DNA of 9,655 bases from positions 1 to 9,655 of the forward strand of contig CAZGKE010000135.1 of assembly GCA_964526035.1 (NCBI GenBank), read 5' to 3'. The translations under genes and the position numbers were made by a program. Below the pieces are notes generated by a model. That model was not told the DNA's origin. It worked only from the letters and a program-made list of their open reading frames with translations, and searched no databases. Positions 1 to 6,310 of the stretch are shown here, in pieces. The DNA is from DAOMOD01 sp964526035 (GTDB lineage Bacteria > Pseudomonadota > Gammaproteobacteria > Xanthomonadales > BPKI01). Within the stretch, counting starts at the first letter, position 1; every line of letters starts with the position of its first letter.

Positions 1-7
1 GCCACAG

Positions 8-41
8 TGCGCGCGTCTTTCCGCGCGCAGTCGAGCGCGAC
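8..41. other. Two adjacent GC-rich hairpins
   Basis: Positions 8-15 (TGCGCGCG) and 22-29 (CGCGCGCA) form a perfect 8-bp stem with a 6-base loop. Immediately after it, 30-33 (GTCG) pairs with 38-41 (CGAC) around a 4-base loop. No T-run follows on either strand, so this is not a textbook intrinsic terminator. It could be a factor-dependent terminator or a 3'-end structure of a gene to the left. In such GC-rich DNA it could also be chance. Confidence 0.35.
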
Positions 42-268
42 CCTTCGATCAGATACGACATGTCTTGACTCCGATGGTCTCGGTCGCGCTCTAGCGCGTC
101 CGCTTGTATTGTCTGCCGCGCCGCGAGGGCCAGTCAAGGAACTGGATCGCGGGCGCGAACAGGCATCCCCGTGGCAGCCGCTGACCGGCCGGTGTGTCCG
201 TGCATTGCGCAGAACGGCGACTGCCTGGAGCCGAGTGTAACATCGACCTCGAGGCGGAAGTACGACAC

Positions 269-284
269 TGTGATGAAGATCACA
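269..284. promoter_or_regulatory. Perfect CRP/Clp-type binding site
   Basis: The 16 bases TGTGATGAAGATCACA match the CRP consensus TGTGA-N6-TCACA at all ten defined positions. The CRP homologue of Xanthomonadales (Clp) recognises essentially the same site. The site is 50 bp beyond the DUF2207 stop codon, so it is not in that gene's promoter. A possible -10 on the plus strand (TATTGT, 304-309) would start transcription near 316, putting the site centre about 40 bases upstream, close to a class II activator position. On the minus strand, TACACT at 234-239 follows TGT, an extended -10 arrangement, with the site near -50. The site can also fold as a 6-bp hairpin. The match is seen directly; binding and target are inference. 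Confidence 0.55.
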
Positions 285-334
285 GAAGTTTCGGAATGTG
301 TCCTATTGTTGCGCGGCCGTCTTCATCACCGTCG

Positions 335-2212
335 TCAGCGTCCGCGACCACCGCCACCGCCACCGCCACCGCCGGAGCGGCCACCGCCGCCGCTGCCCGA
401 GCTGGAACCGGGTGGTGAGGACGACGACGCAATCTGCGTGCTGAGCGCACTGCCCAGCGACTTGCTCATGTCGCCCAGATTGGAGACTTGCGCGAGGTTG
501 CCCTGGTACCAGCGTGTCGCGCCTGTCGCCGCGGCCACCGCCCCTGCGGCTGCAGCTGCAAGGGTGAACTTCTTCGTCCAGGCATCCTCGACGTCCAGCG
601 CCAGCGCGTAGGGAAGCAGCTGTTCGTAGCGGTCGGCGTCCAGCGCCGGCTCGTTGGCCGGACCCTCGAGACGACCGATGTCGGATTTCTCGGCAAGGCC
701 GAGATACACCCTCAGCCCCTCGATCTCGTCGAGCAGCCGCCGGCCCTCGGCGGTCGGCTGCTTCATCAGGTTCGCCATGACGATGTGCATGATCACCGAC
801 AGCATGGCAATGCCGATGATCAGCGGCATGCCGATGCCGCCGCTCCTTGCCGACAGCGTGAACCCGAGCGCCAGATACACCAGGGAGATCAGGAATCCCC
901 AACCGACCACCCCGCCGTTACCGACGAAGTAGCGGGGTTTGTACTGACTGTCGAGCGCGATCTGCTGGGCGCTGCGCGCCGACTGCATGGCGCTCACGGT
1001 AGCCGGATTGCTGTTCTGCAAGGTCACCTGCGGACCCGCTGCAAAGATCCGGTTGATCATTCCGCGCTGGCTTTCGGTCAGGACGCTCTCGCTCGCGGTG
1101 GCCACGCGCTCCAGTCGCCACATTTCCTTGCCCATCTTGAGCGACATGTCCAGCATGCGCCTGGCGAGCTTGCTGTTGGCGACGGCCGCGCGCTGCTTCT
1201 CCGGCATGGCCGCCAGCATCATCTCCGCGGTCGGCTTGTCGCGATGGATGGTGAGGAAACCGCGCACGCCGGCATCGACGAGGTCCGCGGAAAAGCAGCG
1301 GTTGTCCCAGCCCATGCGTCTGAGGTAGCGGATACCGGCGGGCGAATGACCCTCGGGTGGCTGGTAGCGCGGGAAGATCACGCCCGGACTGGGGTCGCGA
1401 CCCTTGCTGTTCCACTGCAGCAGGTACCAGATCAGAAGCGCCAGCAGCCCCGCGACGGCCACCAGCAGACCGCTGTTGTCCTTGAGCAAGCGCGCTGCCT
1501 TCGCGGCGCGGGTCGGCTCCGCCACCGTACCCTTGGGAAAACCCACCGCAATGGTGAGGCCCTCGTTCGGACTCAGCTTGCGGGTCGTCTCGAAGCGCAC
1601 CAGTCCAGGCTCCAGGACCTCGAAGCGGCAGCTCCGCCCATCGGAGTCCTGATAGCCGGTGTAACAGGCCATGCGCAAGGACTCGGCGGGCAGCGCTTCG
1701 GGCAGTCTTACGTTCGCACTGGACGCCTCGATCGGAAAGATCCAGCCGGTGCCGGTGACATTCCAGTACAGCTCGTCGAAATCCTCGAAATGGCCGAGCT
1801 GGTGCGTGGTGCGGTAGCGCAAGGTGTAGGTGTGAACCTGCGGAATGTCGAGGTAGCTGTCGTCGCCGAGGAATATCTCGACGCCATTGCTGACGTTCTC
1901 GGTCCAGAAGGGTTCCGGATTCCCGTTGCGGGTGGCGTTGAGCATCTCGAAACCGACGCTCACGCGGTTGCCCACGCGGTCACGATAGCGGGTGGGAAAC
2001 TCACGGATGAAGCCGCGACGGATCTCGCGACCTTCGGCGCGCAGCGCGATGGTCTCGAGCACCTCCAGGCTGCCGTCCGCATGGATGCGGACATCGGCAT
2101 GGAAGCGCGTCAGTGCTTCCTCCGCCTGCACTGCGCTGACGGCGTGCAGCGCCAACAGTGCCAGCATCAGCGGCGCACGCATCGACGCCAGCAGAAGTCG
2201 GATATCAAACAT
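335..2212 (-). CDS. DUF2207 family membrane protein with glycine-rich tail
   Basis: A 625-residue protein of the DUF2207 (YciQ-like) family, whose biochemical function is not established. Residues 1-30 form a signal peptide ending in VQA before EEAL. An extracytoplasmic beta-rich domain follows (about 31-240) with the family hallmark DELYWNVTGTGW at 146-157. Membrane segments lie near 248-266, 434-453 and 459-481, the last two close together. The late motif LLPYALALDVEDAW (532-545) is also typical of the family. The tail (about 596-625) is Ser/Gly-rich and ends in nine glycines plus RGR. ATG 2212 was chosen because GGGGG lies about 6 bases upstream. ATG 2182 (MRAPLML) would also leave a good signal peptide, and ATG 2239 is possible. 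The upstream in-frame extension overlaps the regulator gene out of frame and is rejected. It probably shares a transcript with the response regulator 77 bases upstream. Confidence 0.88.
   Translation of the reverse strand: MFDIRLLLASMRAPLMLALLALHAVSAVQAEEALTRFHADVRIHADGSLEVLETIALRAEGREIRRGFIREFPTRYRDRVGNRVSVGFEMLNATRNGNPEPFWTENVSNGVEIFLGDDSYLDIPQVHTYTLRYRTTHQLGHFEDFDELYWNVTGTGWIFPIEASSANVRLPEALPAESLRMACYTGYQDSDGRSCRFEVLEPGLVRFETTRKLSPNEGLTIAVGFPKGTVAEPTRAAKAARLLKDNSGLLVAVAGLLALLIWYLLQWNSKGRDPSPGVIFPRYQPPEGHSPAGIRYLRRMGWDNRCFSADLVDAGVRGFLTIHRDKPTAEMMLAAMPEKQRAAVANSKLARRMLDMSLKMGKEMWRLERVATASESVLTESQRGMINRIFAAGPQVTLQNSNPATVSAMQSARSAQQIALDSQYKPRYFVGNGGVVGWGFLISLVYLALGFTLSARSGGIGMPLIIGIAMLSVIMHIVMANLMKQPTAEGRRLLDEIEGLRVYLGLAEKSDIGRLEGPANEPALDADRYEQLLPYALALDVEDAWTKKFTLAAAAAGAVAAATGATRWYQGNLAQVSNLGDMSKSLGSALSTQIASSSSPPGSSSGSGGGGRSGGGGGGGGGRGR
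346..373. repeat. CCACCG hexanucleotide tandem repeat in the DUF2207 tail
   Basis: Four perfect CCACCG units occupy 348-371 on the plus strand and encode the GGC-GGT glycine run at the C-terminus of the minus-strand DUF2207 protein. Gain or loss of one unit would add or remove two glycines without a frameshift, so tail length could vary between strains. Confidence 0.7.
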
Positions 2213-2289
2213 GAGCGCCCCCGGGGCAGCGCAGACCATCTCCGCCGACGGCCATGGTACGAAACTATGCCCCGGCAGGGCAGCCAGAC

Positions 2290-2760
2290 TCAGGAGGCCG
2301 GGCGAACCACCTGTGCCGTGGTGTCGGGGTGGCGCCAGGAAACGCTCGACGGATCGACCTGCTCCTCGACCAGCTCGGCGATCGCGCGCAGGTGTTCGGC
2401 GACGCGGTCGAGGTCGAGCTGACGGCGCGGCACCTCCTCCTCGTCGCCCTTGCCGAACAGGTCGAACAGGGTGGACAGCATTTCCACACCGACACGCTTC
2501 ACGCAACGCAGTCGGGCCGCCACCGAGTACCCGTTTTCGTCGGGCAGCACGGAGTCGATCAGGATCAGGTCATAGACCTCACGGAACAGCTGACGGTAAA
2601 GCTCGGCGGCAGTGCCCAGGGTGTGGACGTTGAAACCGCGACGGCGCAGACCGGCCAGCAGCAGCTGCTCGCGCAGACCGACATCGTCGCTCACGATCAG
2701 CACGCGCAGCTGCCCGCTCTCGCTCGCTGTACCCTGCACTTCTGCTGCCTGCGCCATCAT
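2290..2760 (-). CDS. Response-regulator-like protein, degenerate receiver, no output domain
   Basis: This 156-residue protein has a CheY-like receiver fold: beta1 LRVLIVSDD (acidic pair D25, D26), and a phosphoacceptor region YDLILIDSVLPDENG with D69 as the likely phosphorylated aspartate. MLS at 94-96 may supply the usual Thr/Ser. The second half is unusual. The stretch before LDLDRVAEHLRAI is shorter than normal, and Arg-Gln (113-114) stands where the conserved Lys-Pro is expected. The C-terminus (SWRHPDTTAQVVRPAS) resembles only the opening strand of an OmpR-type winged helix and then stops. Start ATG 2760 lies 7 bases after GGAG (complement of 2768-2771); GTG 2763 and ATG 2757 are in frame beside it. 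The receiver call is firm. Truncation of a longer regulator is inference, and a stand-alone receiver is the alternative. The DUF2207 gene follows on the same strand. Confidence 0.75.
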   Translation of the reverse strand: MMAQAAEVQGTASESGQLRVLIVSDDVGLREQLLLAGLRRRGFNVHTLGTAAELYRQLFREVYDLILIDSVLPDENGYSVAARLRCVKRVGVEMLSTLFDLFGKGDEEEVPRRQLDLDRVAEHLRAIAELVEEQVDPSSVSWRHPDTTAQVVRPAS

Positions 2761-3081
2761 CACTGCTCTCCCGTCTGATCGTGTCGTCTACCCGATTGTC
2801 GCCGGCAGGTGGATCCCCGCCGCGCCGCCCTTCATCCGGTTGTCTCGCCAACTGTTCGTCATGTGCTTCAGCGAGCTTCCGGTGACTGCAGTCTCGCAAA
2901 TCGAAGGCTCGAAAAGAGCGGCCCGGATCACATTGCAACAATGCTTTTCGAGTGTTTCCCGGCGTTGCAATTGTCACCGCCAGGTCACAATCGCTGCGGG
3001 CCGCGCCAGCATTGGTCCGGTTGCCCGCAAGCGGCCGTTCTGCCATCGTGCGGCGGCCTGGACCCGGCCACTCGAATCTGC
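2761..3081. other. Divergent intergenic region
   Basis: This region separates the minus-strand response regulator from the plus-strand antiporter and should hold both promoters. It is visibly less GC-rich than its surroundings around 2900-2995. An 8-base inverted repeat (ATTGCAAC at 2932-2939, GTTGCAAT at 2964-2971) and a 22-base imperfect palindrome (2970-2991) are the clearest structures. I see no confident -35/-10 pair and no small ORF with a ribosome binding site. The antiporter's reading frame stays open back to 2809, but the extra residues are not membrane-like and not family-like. Confidence 0.6.
2970..2991. promoter_or_regulatory. Operator-like imperfect palindrome upstream of the antiporter
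   Basis: ATTGTcACC and GGTcACAAT face each other across four bases (GCCA), giving eight pairs and one C-C mismatch. The palindrome also contains a direct repeat of GTCAC spaced 11 bases apart, one helical turn. It starts two bases before the end of the GTTGCAAT arm at 2964-2971, so the two signals are packed together about 90-150 bases before the antiporter start. The symmetry is seen directly; an operator role is inference. Confidence 0.4.
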
Positions 3082-4851
3082 GTGAACCTTAACGAATTCC
3101 TCATCAGCGCCATCGTTTTTCTGGCGGCGGCCGTGCTCGCGGTGCCGCTGTTCAGGCGCTTCGGCCTGTCGGCGGTACTGGGTTACCTGGTCGCCGGCGT
3201 GCTGATCGGCCCGCATCTGCTCGGGTTCGTGTCCGATGCCGACACGGTGTTGAGCTTTTCAAGCCTCGGCGTGGTGCTGCTGCTGTTCCTGGTCGGCCTG
3301 GAGCTGACCCCGGCGCGCCTGTGGCTGATGCGCCGAAAGATCTTCATCTGGGGGACCGCGCAGGTGTGGACCACCACCCTGGTGATCGCGCTGCTGATGC
3401 GCCTTTACGGCCTCGACTGGATCGGCGCCCTGGTGGTCGGTTTCAGTCTGTCGCTGTCGGCCACCGCGGTGTCCCTGCAGGTACTTGCCGAGCGCCGCGA
3501 GCTGGGAACCGCGCACGGTCGCCTGGGCTTCGCGATCCTGCTGGCTCAGGATCTGTGGACGCTGCCGGCGCTGGCGCTGCTGCCGGCGCTGGGCGCGGCC
3601 ACGCTGTCCGATTCGGGGCGCCATCCGCTCACCTCCCTGCTGCTGGCGCTGGCACTGATTGCGCTGCTCCTGGTGGTCGGCCGGCTGGTGCTGCGTCCGC
3701 TGTTCCGGGTCGCCTCGCGACCGGGCAATACCGAGATCTTCACTGCGCTGGCGCTGCTGGTGGTGCTGGGCAGTGCGATGCTGATGGACGCGGTCGGCCT
3801 GTCGATGGCGCTCGGCGCCTTTCTCGCCGGGGTGCTGCTGGCGGACTCCGAGTTCCGCCATGCCATCGAGGGCAGCATCGAACCGTTCAAGGGCCTGCTG
3901 CTTGGACTGTTCTTCCTCGCCGTCGGCATGAGCATGGATGTGGCCACGGTGCTGGCGAACCCGCTCACCGTGGTGGTGATGATCGTCGCCCTGCTGCTGG
4001 TCAAGGGTGCAGTGCTGGTCACCCTGGCGCGATGGGCCGGCCTCGACTGGCGTGCCGCGGCACAGCTCGGACTGCTGCTGCCCCAGGGCGGCGAATTCAC
4101 CTTCGTGCTGCTGGCCATTGCCGCTTCCGGTGCGCTGCTGCCGCGCGAGGTCGCCGACCTTCTGATCGCCGTATCAATCCTGTCGCTGGCGATCTCGCCG
4201 CTGCTGCTCAGACTGTTCGATCTGTGGCTGAAGTCACGCAAGGCGCCGCCACCAAAGTACGACGTCGTGGATGACGACTCGCCGAGGGTGATCCTCGCCG
4301 GCTTCGGTCGCATGGGGCAGATCGTGGCGCGCATCCTGCGTGCGCAGGGCATCGCCTTTACCGCACTGGAGCACAGCATCGACCAGGTCGAAGTCTCGCG
4401 CCGCTTCGGCAGCAAGATCTACTTCGGCGACCCCTCGCGCGCCGAGCTGCTGCGCGCTGCCGGCGCCGACCGCGCCGAGGTGTTCGTGCTGACCACCGAG
4501 GATCCCGATGCCAATCTGCGTACGGCGCGGCTGGTCAAACACCTGTATCCGCAGATGCGCATCATCGCCCGCGCCCGCAATCGCCAGCATGCCTTCCGCC
4601 TGATGGACCTCGGCATCGAGGCGATCATCCGCGAAACCTTGCACTCGAGCCTGGAGATGTCACGGCTGACGCTGGAAGCCCTGGGCCTCGATCACGACTC
4701 CGCCTGGCGCCGCACCGAGCAGTTTCGTGAACACGACGAGCAGGTGCTCAAGGTGCAACACCTGGTCTACGACGACGAGGGCAAGCTGGTGCAGAGCACC
4801 AAGGACGCCTTCGAGGACCTGCAGGCGCTGTTCGAGGCCGACCGGAAATAG
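3082..4851 (+). CDS. KefB/KefC-type K+/H+ antiporter (CPA2) with RCK domain
   Basis: This 589-residue inner-membrane protein matches the usual size of KefB/KefC (about 600). Residues 1-385 form the CPA2 antiporter domain with about a dozen hydrophobic helices. It starts NEFLISAIVFLAAAVLAVPLFRR-like and includes LGYLVAGVLIGPHLLG (33-48), LFLVGLELTP (68-77), the ion-binding QD pair at 156-157, and GGEFTFVL (336-343). The KefC-like regulatory loop HAIEGSIEPFKG lies at 260-271. Residues about 401-540 are an RCK/TrkA-N domain with nucleotide-binding GFGRMG (407-412), an acidic E430 at the end of the second strand, and YFGDPSRAELLRAAG. Known family members export K+ and acidify the cytoplasm during electrophile stress, held shut by glutathione and opened by glutathione adducts. 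No KefF/KefG-type ancillary gene is adjacent. GTG 3082 fits the family N-terminus but has no clear Shine-Dalgarno sequence; ATG 2941 in frame would add 47 unlikely residues. Confidence 0.9.
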   Translation: MNLNEFLISAIVFLAAAVLAVPLFRRFGLSAVLGYLVAGVLIGPHLLGFVSDADTVLSFSSLGVVLLLFLVGLELTPARLWLMRRKIFIWGTAQVWTTTLVIALLMRLYGLDWIGALVVGFSLSLSATAVSLQVLAERRELGTAHGRLGFAILLAQDLWTLPALALLPALGAATLSDSGRHPLTSLLLALALIALLLVVGRLVLRPLFRVASRPGNTEIFTALALLVVLGSAMLMDAVGLSMALGAFLAGVLLADSEFRHAIEGSIEPFKGLLLGLFFLAVGMSMDVATVLANPLTVVVMIVALLLVKGAVLVTLARWAGLDWRAAAQLGLLLPQGGEFTFVLLAIAASGALLPREVADLLIAVSILSLAISPLLLRLFDLWLKSRKAPPPKYDVVDDDSPRVILAGFGRMGQIVARILRAQGIAFTALEHSIDQVEVSRRFGSKIYFGDPSRAELLRAAGADRAEVFVLTTEDPDANLRTARLVKHLYPQMRIIARARNRQHAFRLMDLGIEAIIRETLHSSLEMSRLTLEALGLDHDSAWRRTEQFREHDEQVLKVQHLVYDDEGKLVQSTKDAFEDLQALFEADRK

Positions 4852-4903
4852 CACTCTGTGGTCGCGTCGCGGACAATGAGACCGCGCACTCGACAATGCC
4901 CCC

Positions 4904-5974
4904 ATGAACGACAGGCGCATCAAGGGCCGCGGCGCGGCCAGCAATCCCGAAGGCCGCTTCGAGCAGACCCGCCACGAAGCGGTCGACGATGGCTGGGCGC
5001 GGGACGATGATCCGGCGCCGCACCCGGCCACCACCGTCACCGAGGAGCGCGCCGGCAGCATCCTCAGCCACAACGACTCGCCCGACATCCCCTTCGACGT
5101 CTCGCTGAACGCCTACCGCGGCTGCGAGCATGGCTGCGTCTACTGCTACGCGCGCCCCAGCCACGGCTACCTCAACCTGTCGTCGGGACTGGACTTCGAA
5201 ACCCGGCTGTTCGCCAAGACCAATGCCGCCGAGCGCCTGCGCGAGGCGCTGGCCAAGCCGGGCCACGTGGTCAGCCCGATCAACCTCGGCGCCAACACCG
5301 ATCCCTACCAGCCGATCGAGCGCCGCTACCGCATCACCCGTCAGGTGCTCGAAGTGCTCGCGGCAGCCGGCCACCCCTGCACCATCGTCACCAAGAGCGC
5401 GCTGGTCGAGCGCGACCTCGACCTGCTGGCGGACATGGCGCAGCGCAACCTGGTGTTCGTGGCGGTATCGGTGACGACGCTCGACAACCGCCTGGCGTCC
5501 ATTCTCGAACCGCGCGCCAGCGCGCCGCACCGGCGCCTGCAGGCCATCGCCAGGCTCAGCGCGGCCGGCGTGCCCACCGGCGTATTCGCCGCGCCGATCA
5601 TCCCGATGATCAACGATCGCGATCTCGAAGCGATCCTCGAGCGCGGACATGGGGCCGGCGCGCGCACTGCCGGCTATACCGTGGTACGCCTGCCTCACGA
5701 AGTGAAGGACCTGTTCCGCGAATGGCTCGCCATCCACTTCCCTGAGCGCGCCGAACACGTGATGAGCCTGATCCGGCAGATGCGCGGAGGTCGCGACAAC
5801 GACCCGCGTTTCGGTTCGCGCATGCGCGGCGAAGGCGTATTCGCCGACATGATCCGCGCCCGCTTCCAGGTCGCCCGCCGCCGCCTGGGCTTCGCCTCGC
5901 GCGATGACATCGTGCTCGACACCCATGCCTTCGTGCCGCCAAGGCCGGACTCTCCGCAAGCCGAACTGTTCTGA
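4904..5974 (+). CDS. PA0069 family radical SAM protein
   Basis: This 356-residue radical SAM enzyme of the PA0069 family is related to spore photoproduct lyase-like proteins; its substrate is unknown. The iron-sulfur cluster motif is C74-EHG-C78-VY-C81 within YRGCEHGCVYCYARP, preceded by the conserved NDSPDIPFD (57-65). Further family blocks are ETRLFAK, NTDPYQPIERRYRITR, TIVTKSALVERDLD, VAVSVTTLD and, near the end, RQMRGGRDNDPRFGSRMRGEGVFADM. The C-terminus QAELF resembles the family's usual QLSLF-like end. All expected blocks are present and length is normal, so it looks intact. ATG 4904 is 52 bases after the antiporter stop; no strong ribosome binding site is visible, and cotranscription with the antiporter is possible but unproven. 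Confidence 0.92.
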   Translation: MNDRRIKGRGAASNPEGRFEQTRHEAVDDGWARDDDPAPHPATTVTEERAGSILSHNDSPDIPFDVSLNAYRGCEHGCVYCYARPSHGYLNLSSGLDFETRLFAKTNAAERLREALAKPGHVVSPINLGANTDPYQPIERRYRITRQVLEVLAAAGHPCTIVTKSALVERDLDLLADMAQRNLVFVAVSVTTLDNRLASILEPRASAPHRRLQAIARLSAAGVPTGVFAAPIIPMINDRDLEAILERGHGAGARTAGYTVVRLPHEVKDLFREWLAIHFPERAEHVMSLIRQMRGGRDNDPRFGSRMRGEGVFADMIRARFQVARRRLGFASRDDIVLDTHAFVPPRPDSPQAELF

Positions 5975-6017
5975 CACTGCTGACACCACGCTGGCAGCAG
6001 CCCCCCTGCAGACTGCC

Positions 6018-6269
6018 TAGCCCGCATTACTCACACCGGCGCACGAAGATGCCACGCGAGCCCGACCACGTCTGGATTTCTGCCAACTTCCCCTTTGCAT
6101 GGACCGTGCCGCTGCATCTTCGCGCTTCGCGGCCCTCGCACCGGTCTCGCGGCGCTTGGCTTGGTCCTCAGTTGGCCCATAGCTACGGCTATGCGCCGCC
6201 TTCCGGACCGGCGCCAATCACCACGATCCCGGCGCGATCATCCGCGACCGGTGTGAGAAATGCGGGCTA
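6018..6269. mobile_element. 252-bp MITE-like element with 22-bp terminal inverted repeats
   Basis: The left tip (6018-6039) begins TAGCCCGCATT and ends CTCACACCGG. The right tip (6248-6269) is its reverse complement, with 21 of 22 bases paired; the only mismatch is the twelfth base. Both tips end in TA, which could be the duplicated target of a TA-specific transposase or simply part of the repeat. Inside are further inverted repeats: 6041-6052 with 6114-6125 (11 of 12), 6149-6155 with 6193-6199 (7 of 7), and a hairpin CATAGC-TACG-GCTATG at 6178-6193. No transposase is encoded. The symmetry is seen directly. That it is a non-autonomous transposable or dispersed structured repeat is inference; a single long cruciform-forming intergenic repeat is the alternative. 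Confidence 0.6.
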
Positions 6270-6298
6270 ACGTGCAATCCGCACTCATCTTCGTCTAC

Positions 6299-6304
6299 AA
6301 GGAG
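6299..6304 (+). promoter_or_regulatory. Ribosome binding site fixing the VOC gene start
   Basis: AAGGAG lies 6 bases before ATG 6311, the best Shine-Dalgarno match in the window. It decides the start against the longer in-frame reading that begins at 6260 inside the right tip of the repeat element. Confidence 0.8.
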
Positions 6305-6310
6305 AATCCG

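Larger units (their letters stand above)
1..334. other. Stretch without a convincing gene, left edge
   Basis: No reading frame here looks like protein. The open frames are arginine-, proline- and serine-rich, as expected for chance ORFs in GC-rich DNA, and none has a recognisable domain. The stretch contains tandem hairpins at 8-41, another hairpin at 85-98 (CGCGC-TCTA-GCGCG) and a perfect CRP/Clp-type palindrome at 269-284. It lies downstream of the DUF2207 gene, which ends at 335 on the minus strand. It may hold the 3' region of that transcript and the upstream region of a gene beyond the left edge. Confidence 0.6.
5975..6310. other. Intergenic region largely filled by an inverted-repeat element
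   Basis: The radical SAM gene and the VOC gene are separated by 336 bases, of which 252 (6018-6269) are the inverted-repeat element. The first 43 bases hold a weak 6-bp hairpin (CTGCTG 5977-5982 with CAGCAG 5995-6000) without a T-run. The last 41 bases hold the VOC ribosome binding site. The two open frames inside the element (73 and 66 codons on opposite strands) have no ribosome binding site or domain and end at the element's own tips. Confidence 0.6.

Noticed and set aside
269..284. The TGTGAT/ATCACA palindrome as a terminator hairpin for the DUF2207 transcript.
   Set aside because: The stem is short and no T-run follows on the minus strand; the exact match to the CRP consensus explains it better.
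488..2422. A 644-codon open frame antisense to the DUF2207 gene.
   Set aside because: It mirrors the codon structure of the true gene in GC-rich DNA, has no domain and a low-complexity Arg/Gly/His/Gln composition. The minus-strand frame has signal peptide, membrane segments and family motifs.
2213..2506. N-terminal extension of the DUF2207 frame, and the chance likeness of MFDIRLLLASMRAP to a winged-helix segment of response regulators.
   Set aside because: The extension is Arg/Pro-rich and overlaps the regulator gene in another frame. The likeness is short, and its distance from the SWRH motif is far too long for a simple frameshifted winged helix.
2809..3081. Longer starts for the antiporter, including ATG 2941.
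   Set aside because: The added residues are not hydrophobic or family-like and no ribosome binding site precedes them. GTG 3082 gives the normal N-terminus and length.
4748..5989. A 413-codon minus-strand open frame over the radical SAM gene.
   Set aside because: It is the antisense shadow of a gene with an intact cluster motif and all family blocks; its own translation shows no family signal.
5977..6000. Hairpin after the radical SAM gene as an intrinsic terminator.
   Set aside because: The stem is only 6 bp with a 12-base loop and is followed by C's, not T's.
6049..6270. A 73-codon plus-strand frame and a 66-codon minus-strand frame filling the inverted-repeat element.
   Set aside because: Both end at stop codons made by the element's own TA-containing tips, lack ribosome binding sites and show no domain. 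They are better explained as GC-rich chance frames.
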